A stretch of DNA of 5,665 nucleotides, taken from contig CANBEE010000183.1 of NCBI GenBank assembly GCA_947367415.1, positions 1 to 5,665 on the forward strand. Reading direction: 5' to 3'. Positions 1-5,665 of this stretch are shown in pieces; the first letter of the stretch is position 1, and the number at the start of each line of letters is the position of its first letter. The notes under the pieces are model-generated. The model was not told where the DNA came from and ran no database searches. It saw nothing but the letters and a program-made list of their open reading frames with translations. The stretch comes from an uncultured Bacteroidales bacterium (GTDB lineage: Bacteria > Bacteroidota > Bacteroidia > Bacteroidales > Bacteroidaceae). The position numbers were made by a program, and so were the translations under genes.

Positions 1-1
1 G

Positions 2-1519
2 CCTAAGGGACAAACTTCAAGCAACAAGGTTGGTTTTGTGCTAACAGAGGAGACTACCGTGAGTCTTGGCTTGGTTGTAAACATGAATGGAATGAGCTGT
101 ATGACGCTGCAACGCTTTAGACTTACATGCAGCGATGTTGAGATACTGCCTCGCACCTCTGACATCATCACTGGTGCTGACAAGCTCATCAACGAACGTC
201 TTTACCATATATCATTGCCTTACCATACTGCAGGTCAAGCTGCTTGGGCAGTCGCTAATGATGGTGAAAAGTTGACATCAGCCAACATTCTGGGAACAAG
301 CATCAATAAGGATGATGCAACACAGCAGTTCGCATTCATAAGCAACGATGGCGGCATCACCCGTTATCTCTATCATGCAACTACAAAGAAGTTTGTCAAC
401 AAAGATGGTTCGCTCGGCGAAACACCTGCTGATGCTATCTATCTTAAGGACGGTGCCTACGACACAACTTTTGTTGCATACTTTGACGATACTCATTACG
501 TTGCTATGGATGCTGAGCACCAGCTAATCATAAGTACCGAAGGAACGGCCGACGCCAACAACTCATGTGCTATCTATCCAGCAGGTAAGTTCAATCCTCG
601 TGAAGCACTTGCCAAGTTCCCAGCTGTTGCTGTTAGCGAAATCACTCTTAATCATACTGAAGCAACCATGGAGGAGGGAACAACATTGACCCTCACAGCA
701 AAAGTAGCTCCTGACTATGCAACAGATAAGACTGTGATATGGACTACTTCGGATGCAGATGTTGCAATCGTTGTCAAAGGTGTGGTGACAGCTCTTTCTC
801 ATGGAACAGCTACCATTACCGCACGTGCTGGCGACAAGGAAGCTACATGTGTTGTCACTGTGGAGAAACGTACGGTTCCTGTAAGTGGTATCTATCTTGA
901 TCAGACCAAGGCTACAGTGATTGAGGGAGGAACTCTACAGCTGACTGCAACTGTGACACCTGCCGAGGCTACCGACAAGAGCATCGAATGGACCAGTTCT
1001 GATGAATCCATCGCTACTGTGAGCAATGACGGCTTGGTTACCACTCTTATCCCGGGAACAGTAACTATTACAGCTCGTGCTGGTAACCGAACAGCTACTT
1101 GCGTTATTACTGTCGAAGAGCGTTACATACCTCTCGAGGCAATTATCCTGAGCCATACAGAGGCAACCATCGAGGTCGGTGCTACGCTTACTCTCACTGC
1201 AACCTTGCAGCCAGAAGATGCATCCGAGAAATCAATCATGTGGAGCACTTCAGACAGAAGCATAGCTACCGTACGCCGAGGTGTCATTGAAGGACATGCA
1301 CCTGGCACTGCGACCATTACTGCCCGCAATGGTGACATCAGAGCTACTTGTGTTGTTACTGTTGTTACCGCAGATGGTATAGAGCAAACCACATTGGATG
1401 GTGCAACCATAGATATCTATGACATCACTGGACGCCCCATTCGCTTGAAGACCAACTCAACGGAAGGACTTCAACGTGGCATATACATCATCAATGGCAC
1501 GAAAACAGTGGTAAAGTAG
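2..1519 (+). CDS. Secreted BIG2-repeat protein with type IX sorting domain (5' end missing)
   Basis: This is the C-terminal 505 residues of a larger protein. The frame is open from the first complete codon (base 2), so the true start lies outside the window; the GTG at 38 sits inside what looks like folded domain sequence. Visible order: residues 1-45 resemble the last strands of a beta-sandwich or carbohydrate-binding-like module (VSLGL...FRLTC). Residues about 58-205 form a module I cannot name, with a YLYHATTKKFV stretch recalling ricin-like modules of Prevotella surface proteins. Three BIG2 Ig-like domains span about 209-288, 292-372 and 376-455; each has the WTTSD/WTSSD/WSTSD core, a GTATITA-type strand and an ATCVVTV-type end. 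Residues 459-505 form a short type A sorting signal (IYDITGRPI...GIYIINGTKTVVK). It is inferred to cross the outer membrane by the type IX system and be surface-attached or released. The catalytic or binding part, if any, is upstream, so the function is unknown. Confidence 0.85.
   Translation, partial: PKGQTSSNKVGFVLTEETTVSLGLVVNMNGMSCMTLQRFRLTCSDVEILPRTSDIITGADKLINERLYHISLPYHTAGQAAWAVANDGEKLTSANILGTSINKDDATQQFAFISNDGGITRYLYHATTKKFVNKDGSLGETPADAIYLKDGAYDTTFVAYFDDTHYVAMDAEHQLIISTEGTADANNSCAIYPAGKFNPREALAKFPAVAVSEITLNHTEATMEEGTTLTLTAKVAPDYATDKTVIWTTSDADVAIVVKGVVTALSHGTATITARAGDKEATCVVTVEKRTVPVSGIYLDQTKATVIEGGTLQLTATVTPAEATDKSIEWTSSDESIATVSNDGLVTTLIPGTVTITARAGNRTATCVITVEERYIPLEAIILSHTEATIEVGATLTLTATLQPEDASEKSIMWSTSDRSIATVRRGVIEGHAPGTATITARNGDIRATCVVTVVTADGIEQTTLDGATIDIYDITGRPIRLKTNSTEGLQRGIYIINGTKTVVK
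626..1366 (+). repeat. Three tandem BIG2 (bacterial Ig-like 2) domain repeats
   Basis: Three consecutive copies of an Ig-like domain occupy about 626-865, 875-1117 and 1127-1366. Using the codon for Ala in the shared Ala-Thr-Cys near each domain end (842, 1094, 1343), the period is 252 then 249 bases, that is 84 and 83 codons. Shared landmarks are an EATMEEG/KATVIEG/EATIEVG start, a TLTLTA/TLQLTA strand, a W-T/S-T/S-S-D core and a terminal Cys-Val/Ile-Val/Ile-Thr-Val. The copies are clearly related in protein but diverged in DNA, so this is an old duplication rather than a recent slippage array. Such domains usually act as spacers or adhesion modules on surface proteins. Confidence 0.88.
1376..1516 (+). 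other. Type A C-terminal sorting domain (type IX secretion)
   Basis: The last 47 residues have the pattern of Bacteroidetes type A sorting signals: an IYDITGRPI strand (consensus-like vYdltGr.v), a linker, then L-x-x-G-I-Y-I-I-N-G and a final K-x-V-V-K. In known systems the signal directs export through the outer-membrane type IX translocon and is then removed. This copy is shorter than the 70-100 residues common in Porphyromonas, as is often seen in Prevotella-like proteins. The assignment rests on motif shape only. Confidence 0.7.
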
Positions 1520-1530
1520 ATTATACCTAT

Positions 1531-1574
1531 TATTAAAAGGGCTGCCCATCTTTCTGTGGGCAGCCCTTTTAATA
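1531..1574. terminator. Bidirectional intrinsic terminator between convergent genes
   Basis: A perfect 18-bp inverted repeat has arms at 1531-1548 and 1557-1574 around an 8-base loop. The core GGGCTGCCCA/TGGGCAGCCC is GC-rich and is flanked by AAAA on one side and TTTT on the other, so a GC stem followed by a T-run is produced on either strand. It lies 11 bases after the stop of the BIG2 protein gene and 24 bases after the stop of the opposing glutamine synthetase gene, as expected for a shared terminator. Confidence 0.93.
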
Positions 1575-1598
1575 TGATTTGAAAACACCTTCCGATTA

Positions 1599-3107
1599 TT
1601 ATCCGCAGTGGAAATAACGGTTTACGAGTTTTAGCATTTCTTCTTGATTCCCATCAATATCGGTACGTAGAGTACGGTCGCCATATGAGCGAAGGCGTTT
1701 GATGATACCATCAATCATAGCTGGACTAAAAACATTATGCTTCTCAAAAACGGTTCGTTGACTCTCAAGACAATCAGCCGATGCTTCACAGCTGTCGGGG
1801 AGTGACGCTAGTGAATTTAGCTTTTCGGCATTCTCTTTTTGGTGAATATTTACATTCACGTAAGTCTTCTCAGCTATCTCTAACGCGTTCTCAAGTTCAA
1901 ACCCGTAACGACAGGCGACAGCTAGTCCTGCAATGAGCTGGTAAATATCGGCAGAGCCATCTGGTGAACGCATCTCCACAGTTTGCTTCTGGCTGGTATC
2001 ATAGTTTGTGGGAGCCTCTAAAGGATTGGCAGTACAGCACATATCAGCTTTTGCAGCCCAGCCGAGGGGGACACGTACAAGAACTGATCGATTGCGGTCG
2101 CCCCAGCAAATATTGGTCGGTGCCTCTTGATGAGGTACAAGACGGAAGTATGAAGTAGGATTAGTATTACCAAAAGCGGTTATAGCGGGTGCCAACTGCA
2201 TCATGCCCGCAATTGCTTTGCGTGCAGTAGGGGAGAGTATCCCCTCATGGAGCATCTGGTTTTGTCCGTCTTTAACGATACGCATATGTATATGAAGACC
2301 TGATCCAGCCTTCCCAGCAGTAATCTTCGGTGCGAAGGTAATATCATAGCCATGACGATAAGCCAAGTTGCGTATAATCCATTTAGCTATCATAAGTTGA
2401 TCGGCAGCTTCTTCTGCAGGAACGGGGAGGAATTCTATCTCGTTTTGTTCATACACACGTCCGTCAATGGTGAAGTTACCAACTTCAGAGTGCCCATATT
2501 TAATCTGTCCACCTGCTTGAGCTATGTAAGCCATACACTGGGTGCGGAATTCGTTGAACTTTGCATAGGGAGCCGACTCATGATAACCCTTTTGGTCAGT
2601 AGCAGCAAACATACCTGAATCCGGTGCTATAACGTAATACTCAAGCTCTCCCATTGCCTGGAATTCCATTCCTGTCACCTCATGAAATGCACGACAAGCT
2701 TTACGCAGCGTGTTTTCGGGTGAACTTTCAAGTAGTTCTCCATCTTTGTTGAAGTATGAGCACAACATTGATAAGGTCGGGATTTCTGCAAAAGGATCTA
2801 CAAAAGCAGTACTGAAACGTGGCAACACATAGAGGTCACTGCTTCCTGCCTCAATAAAGGGAAAGAGACTACTGCCATCAACACGTTCACCGCATGTGAG
2901 GATGGCATCAAGGTAAGCTTCGCTGTTTATAACAAAGTTGAGGGTCTTGAGTCTTCCATCACCAGCAGGGTACATGAAGTTTACCATGCGTATGCCATTG
3001 TCGCGTATGTATCCTATAATATCAGCCTTGGTAAATTCGTTACAAGGCTTATGTAAATAAGCTACAAGCTTATTAGGGTTGAGAGAAAGATGTTTATCCA
3101 TAATCAT
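1599..3107 (-). CDS. glnA: Glutamine synthetase, type I-like
   Basis: Predicted cytoplasmic enzyme joining ammonia to glutamate with ATP to make glutamine, the entry point of nitrogen assimilation. The 502 residues are close to type I size (about 440-500) and far below type III (about 700). The N-terminal beta-grasp domain (about 25-110) contains PAGDGRLK and DGSSLFPF. The catalytic domain shows the expected signatures: E154/E156 in ELEYY, E208 and E223 as acidic metal-ligand candidates, H272 in GSGLHIH, E328 in the HQEAP loop, R345 in RNRSVLVRVP, and E378/R380 in VEMRSPD. The ATG at 3107 has a second in-frame ATG two codons later; neither has a Shine-Dalgarno sequence. Oddities: a longer loop between E208 and E223 than in enteric GlnA, and no NLYDLP-type adenylylation site. 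No glnB/amtB or glutamate synthase neighbour is seen. A related gamma-glutamyl ligase cannot be fully excluded. Confidence 0.93.
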   Translation of the reverse strand: MIMDKHLSLNPNKLVAYLHKPCNEFTKADIIGYIRDNGIRMVNFMYPAGDGRLKTLNFVINSEAYLDAILTCGERVDGSSLFPFIEAGSSDLYVLPRFSTAFVDPFAEIPTLSMLCSYFNKDGELLESSPENTLRKACRAFHEVTGMEFQAMGELEYYVIAPDSGMFAATDQKGYHESAPYAKFNEFRTQCMAYIAQAGGQIKYGHSEVGNFTIDGRVYEQNEIEFLPVPAEEAADQLMIAKWIIRNLAYRHGYDITFAPKITAGKAGSGLHIHMRIVKDGQNQMLHEGILSPTARKAIAGMMQLAPAITAFGNTNPTSYFRLVPHQEAPTNICWGDRNRSVLVRVPLGWAAKADMCCTANPLEAPTNYDTSQKQTVEMRSPDGSADIYQLIAGLAVACRYGFELENALEIAEKTYVNVNIHQKENAEKLNSLASLPDSCEASADCLESQRTVFEKHNVFSPAMIDGIIKRLRSYGDRTLRTDIDGNQEEMLKLVNRYFHCG

Positions 3108-3117
3108 TATTTTGTGG

Positions 3118-3178
3118 TTTACAGTTAATAAAGAATTCTTTACCTTAATATTGACATATTATAAATTGTGGCTGTAAA
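3118..3178 (-). promoter_or_regulatory. Possible structured leader of glnA
   Basis: Read on the minus strand, TTTACAG (3178-3172) is followed 47 bases later by its reverse complement CTGTAAA (3124-3118), which ends 10 bases before the glnA start codon. The enclosed stretch holds a 14-base perfect palindrome. If transcription starts near 3176, both could fold in the mRNA leader and place the start region next to a stem. The outer stem is only 7 bp and A/T-rich, so this is a weak structural candidate; it does not match a riboswitch I recognise. Confidence 0.3.
3129..3142. promoter_or_regulatory. Perfect 14-bp palindrome upstream of glnA
   Basis: TAAAGAATTCTTTA is a perfect palindrome that ends 21 bases upstream of the glnA start codon. 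As DNA it could be a binding site for a dimeric regulator. As RNA it would form a 5-bp stem with an AAUU loop. It lies downstream of the candidate promoter, where a bound repressor would block elongation. The symmetry is certain; a role is inferred. Confidence 0.4.
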
Positions 3179-3182
3179 GGTA

Positions 3183-3211
3183 CAAAATAATTGTGAATAT
3201 TACAGCTGAAA
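3183..3211 (-). promoter_or_regulatory. Candidate Bacteroidetes-type promoter for glnA
   Basis: On the minus strand TTATTTTG (3190-3183) matches the Bacteroidetes -7 consensus TAnnTTTG at all but the second position and is followed by TACC, a common context in this phylum. A possible -33 element, TTTC (3211-3208), lies 17 bases upstream; the usual element is TTTG with slightly wider spacing. A start near 3176 would give a leader of about 70 bases. No terminator is visible between dinB and this site, so read-through from dinB is also possible. Confidence 0.4.
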
Positions 3212-3253
3212 TAGAGTTTTCTGCTTAGTTAATTAATCGAATGGAAAAGAAAT

Positions 3254-4342
3254 CTATTCAAACTCAAACGATAATTGTTCCCATGTACGCTGAGTGATAC
3301 CATCAGCCTCTTCGTCATGAGGGTTTGACACGGATAGTCCGATGAGACGTATGGGATGGTCTTCGTAGTGTACCTCGGCAAGTAGGCGTTTGGCCAGAGG
3401 AAGTATTACCTTCATTGTCAATAAATCCTCTTCCAGTGTGATGCTTCGGGTAATTTGTGAAAAGTCGGAGAACTTTATCTTTAACGTCAATGTATTTCCA
3501 CAAAAGTCCTTGGCAGACAAGCGGCGGATAAGCTCTTCGGCTGTGTGATATAGCTCAACGATGACAGCAGCACGAGTACTTATGTCGTGATCAAGTGTAC
3601 GTTCACAACCTATTGACTTACGCATCCTCACAGCTTCTACAGGCCGCAAGTCAATACCACGCGAAAAATCATAATATAGTTGCCCGATTTTTCCGAACTC
3701 ACGAATAAGCCCGTCAAGCGACCATTGACGTAAGTCATGCCCAGTGTGTATACCCAATGCATGCATCCTACGAGCAGTCACTTTACCTACACCCCAAAAG
3801 CTCTCAATGGGTAAGCGAGCAATGAAGTTGAGAGCCTTATCGGGATGAATGGTACAGAGTCCATTGGGTTTACGATAGTCCGAAGCTATCTTAGCTAGAA
3901 ACTTATTGTACGATACTCCAGCAGAGGCAATTAGACCAACCTCCTCACGTATACGTACTTTAATCTCACGGGCAATATCTATGGCCAGAGGTATGTTGCG
4001 CTTGTTGTCTGTAACATCAAGGAAGGCCTCGTCAAGAGCTAATGGTTCTATTATGTCTGTATATTCACGGAAGATACTGTGTATCGTGTCGGATACCTCT
4101 TTGTAGACCTCCATTCTTCCCGGCACGAATACCAGATCAGGACATAATCGCATGGCCTTGAGCGAGGCCATGGCCGAACGTACCCCATATTTCCTGGCTT
4201 CGTAGCTGGCTGCCGATACTACGCCTCGCTCACCTGCATGTCCTACAGCTATAGGGCGTCCACGTAGTTCAGGATTGTTGCGCTGTTCTACCGAAGCATA
4301 GAATGCATCCATATCTATATGGATAATCTTCCGATTACTCAT
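3254..4342 (-). CDS. dinB: DNA polymerase IV (Y-family translesion polymerase)
   Basis: Error-prone polymerase that copies past damaged bases during replication, in the cytoplasm with the sliding clamp. The 362 residues are full length for the family (about 350-360). The palm/fingers start with IIHIDMDAFYASVE, giving catalytic D10 and steric-gate Y15, and continue through SYEARKYGVRSAM. LALDEAFLDVT carries catalytic D104 and E105. ASAGVSYNKFLAKIASD-KPNG is the conserved thumb-side block, and FWGVGKVTARRMHALGI (182-198) is the helix-hairpin-helix DNA-binding motif. The little-finger domain covers about 235-345. The C-terminal EQLSFEFE looks like a clamp-binding peptide. The ATG at 4342 directly precedes the first beta strand, as in E. 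coli. It lies 45 bp downstream of the DUF362-type gene on the same strand, with no obvious promoter or terminator between them, so the two may share a transcript. No LexA-like site was recognised. Confidence 0.96.
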   Translation of the reverse strand: MSNRKIIHIDMDAFYASVEQRNNPELRGRPIAVGHAGERGVVSAASYEARKYGVRSAMASLKAMRLCPDLVFVPGRMEVYKEVSDTIHSIFREYTDIIEPLALDEAFLDVTDNKRNIPLAIDIAREIKVRIREEVGLIASAGVSYNKFLAKIASDYRKPNGLCTIHPDKALNFIARLPIESFWGVGKVTARRMHALGIHTGHDLRQWSLDGLIREFGKIGQLYYDFSRGIDLRPVEAVRMRKSIGCERTLDHDISTRAAVIVELYHTAEELIRRLSAKDFCGNTLTLKIKFSDFSQITRSITLEEDLLTMKVILPLAKRLLAEVHYEDHPIRLIGLSVSNPHDEEADGITQRTWEQLSFEFE

Positions 4343-4387
4343 CTATACAACTATGGTTAAGCCATTAAATACAGCATATTACATCTT

Positions 4388-5518
4388 TTATAAAGTACAT
4401 AAGCTATATTCGCGAGTACCAATTCCAATTTTGGCCGCATGCTCAAGGCAGGAGCGCCATTCCGACTCAGGAGTAGAGTTGGTGAAGTGATCATGATGGT
4501 CGCAAAAATCAGGACTATGCATATGATCATATAGCTGGCTTCCAGGCAATGGAGTAGCAGCAAGACATGCGTCTACACAAGCTTGATCGAGTGCTAAAGG
4601 ATCCTTGGAAGCAAACATGCCAATGTTGGGTAGGATAGGGGCATCGTTCTCAGCATGGCAGTCACAATTGGGGGATATGTCTTGCACAAGTGATATATGA
4701 AAATGTGGACGTCCATCTATAACCGCCTTAGCATACTCTGCCATTTTGCGATTGAGCAGTTGTGGCGCATGATAATCAGAAGATGCTATAGCATCAAAAT
4801 TACAAGCAGCGATACAACGTCCACAACCTACACAATGGTCTACATCTACATTCATCTTCTTGGTATTTTCATCAAATACGAGTGCATTATTTGCACATTG
4901 TTGCAAACATCGTTTACATCCACGGCACAGTTCGGCGTCTACCTCTGTCTTGCCACTAATATGTTGCTCGCATTTGCCAGCTCGTGAGCCACATCCCATA
5001 CCGATATTCTTTATGGCTCCACCAAAGCCTGTCATTTCGTGACCTTTAAAGTGGTTTAGGCTGATAAATACGTCTGCATCCATCACAGCACGTCCAATCT
5101 TAGCATTCTCAATATACTCGCCATCAACGACAGGAACTTCTACCTCGTCTGTACCTTTGAGACCATCAGCAATAAGAATCGGACAGCCCACTGTTAATGG
5201 TGTGAATCCATTCTCCCAAGCACAATATAAGTGTTCAAGCGCATTCTTTCTACTACCTGGATACAGTGTATTACAATCTGTTAGGAATGGTTTGCCGCCT
5301 AATTCCTTGACTACGTCAACTACAGCTCTTGCATAATTTGGTCGTAAATATGATAGATTTCCAAGCTCTCCAAAATGCATCTTGATAGCTACAAATTTAC
5401 CATCCAGCTCAAGTTCTGCAATTCCTGCATGTTTGATCAACTTCTTCAGCTTCGTAGGAAGACTGTCACCATTTGCTTTCGTTCGAAAGTCTGTAAAATA
5501 CACTTTAGAAGTTTCCAT
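4388..5518 (-). CDS. DUF362-family protein with two [4Fe-4S] ferredoxin motifs
   Basis: Predicted cytoplasmic iron-sulfur protein of uncharacterised role, matching the DUF362 / 'uncharacterised Fe-S center protein' family. There is no signal peptide or membrane segment. The N-terminal part (about 5-175) has the family blocks KMHFGELGN (46-54), LTDCNTLY (79-86) and NHFKGHEMTGFGGAIKNIGMG (155-175). A bacterial ferredoxin unit follows: C198-C201-C204-C208 and C229-C232-C235-C239, both CxxCxxCxxxC, enough for two [4Fe-4S] clusters. The C-terminal part (about 250-376) has CDC at 285-287, the KDPLALDQACVDAC block and a His/Cys cluster at 332-344 (HMHSPDFCDHHDH). Each ferredoxin motif lacks the common proline after the last Cys. 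The ATG at 5518 opens directly on the first strand. It is the upstream member of a possible pair with dinB. The electron partner and substrate are unknown. Confidence 0.88.
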   Translation of the reverse strand: METSKVYFTDFRTKANGDSLPTKLKKLIKHAGIAELELDGKFVAIKMHFGELGNLSYLRPNYARAVVDVVKELGGKPFLTDCNTLYPGSRKNALEHLYCAWENGFTPLTVGCPILIADGLKGTDEVEVPVVDGEYIENAKIGRAVMDADVFISLNHFKGHEMTGFGGAIKNIGMGCGSRAGKCEQHISGKTEVDAELCRGCKRCLQQCANNALVFDENTKKMNVDVDHCVGCGRCIAACNFDAIASSDYHAPQLLNRKMAEYAKAVIDGRPHFHISLVQDISPNCDCHAENDAPILPNIGMFASKDPLALDQACVDACLAATPLPGSQLYDHMHSPDFCDHHDHFTNSTPESEWRSCLEHAAKIGIGTREYSLCTL

Positions 5519-5556
5519 TATTGTATCGTCATTTTTTATTGTTTTCCATTATATTG

Positions 5557-5564
5557 CAAATGTC
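5557..5564 (-). promoter_or_regulatory. Weak -7 promoter candidate for the DUF362-dinB pair
   Basis: On the minus strand GACATTTG (5564-5557) matches TAnnTTTG except at the first base and is followed by CA. Transcription would begin near 5550, giving a leader of about 30 bases before the ATG at 5518. No TTTG-like -33 element is visible at the usual distance, so the call is tentative. Confidence 0.25.
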
Positions 5565-5584
5565 TATTATCTTATTCTTCTGAA

Positions 5585-5609
5585 TTCACCTAACTTAGTA
5601 GTAGGTGAA
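5585..5609. promoter_or_regulatory. Inverted repeat, possible operator upstream of the DUF362 gene
   Basis: TTCACCTA (5585-5592) and TAGGTGAA (5602-5609) form a perfect 8-bp inverted repeat around a 9-base spacer; the spacer boundary also holds the small palindrome CTAACTTAG. No T-run follows on either strand, which argues against a terminator. It begins about 20 bases upstream of the weak -7 candidate, where a -33 element would fall, so a dimeric regulator bound here could control the DUF362-dinB pair. The rest of 5519-5665 is A/T-rich with no coding region that I can support. Confidence 0.4.
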
Positions 5610-5665
5610 CATTGTTTTCTCACATTTATAATATTCTTATCACATGATATAATTAAACATAATAC

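Noticed and set aside
38..40. GTG as the start codon of the BIG2 protein
   Set aside because: The frame is open to the window edge and the residues before it continue the same beta-strand-like sequence; there is no start-site context.
3108..3253. A known riboswitch or a terminator for dinB in the dinB-glnA gap
   Set aside because: No GC-rich stem with a T-run follows dinB, and the leader does not resemble the glutamine riboswitch or other classes I know.
4697..4987. Plus-strand open frame of 96 codons inside the DUF362 gene
   Set aside because: It is antisense to a well-supported conserved coding region, and its translation shows no family features. Similar antisense frames at 278-802, 935-1410, 1964-2618 and 3906-4106 were dismissed for the same reason.
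5529..5549. Six-codon minus-strand mini-ORF (ATG GAA AAC ...) upstream of the DUF362 gene, as a leader peptide
   Set aside because: It would begin almost at the predicted transcript start, has no repeated regulatory codons, and is likely chance in A/T-rich DNA.
5638..5649. Small inverted repeat TATCA-CA-TGATA near the window end
   Set aside because: The arms are only 5 bp in A/T-rich sequence, with no associated promoter or gene visible.
1..5665. A new multi-gene defence or mobile system
   Set aside because: All four genes fit recognised families or domain types with housekeeping or surface roles; there are no transposases, integrases, phage genes, toxin pairs or spacer arrays.

Overview
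The window looks like chromosomal DNA from a Bacteroidales bacterium, most likely Prevotella or a close relative. Four things suggest this: a secreted protein with tandem BIG2 domains and a short type A (type IX secretion) C-terminal sorting signal; start codons without Shine-Dalgarno sequences; A/T-rich gaps with near matches to the Bacteroidetes -7 element TAnnTTTG; and moderate-GC coding sequence. The genus is an inference from style, not from a marker gene.

Layout: (1) Bases 2-1519, plus strand, hold the 3' part of a large secreted modular protein. Its visible parts are the end of a beta-sandwich-like module, a module of unknown fold, three tandem BIG2 Ig-like domains of 83-84 codons each, and a short sorting domain. 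Its start lies before the window. (2) A perfect 18-bp hairpin at 1531-1574 lies between convergent genes and probably terminates both. (3) Bases 1599-3107, minus strand, encode a type I-like glutamine synthetase. (4) The gap 3108-3253 is rich in symmetry: a 14-bp palindrome, TTACAG-type motifs in both orientations and a possible -7 element. It probably holds the glutamine synthetase promoter and leader. (5) Bases 3254-4342, minus strand, encode DNA polymerase IV (DinB). (6) Bases 4388-5518, minus strand, encode a DUF362-type protein with two [4Fe-4S] ferredoxin motifs, 45 bp upstream of dinB and possibly co-transcribed with it. (7) Bases 5519-5665 contain no gene, but have an 8-bp inverted repeat next to a weak promoter candidate.

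The three minus-strand genes have different jobs (nitrogen assimilation, translesion synthesis, Fe-S redox or metal binding), and nothing shows that they form one pathway. No mobile element, CRISPR array, tRNA or rRNA was seen. I do not see a convincing new multi-gene system. The most useful leads are the symmetric glutamine synthetase leader, the DUF362-dinB pairing, and the Cys/His-rich C-terminal part of the DUF362 protein.
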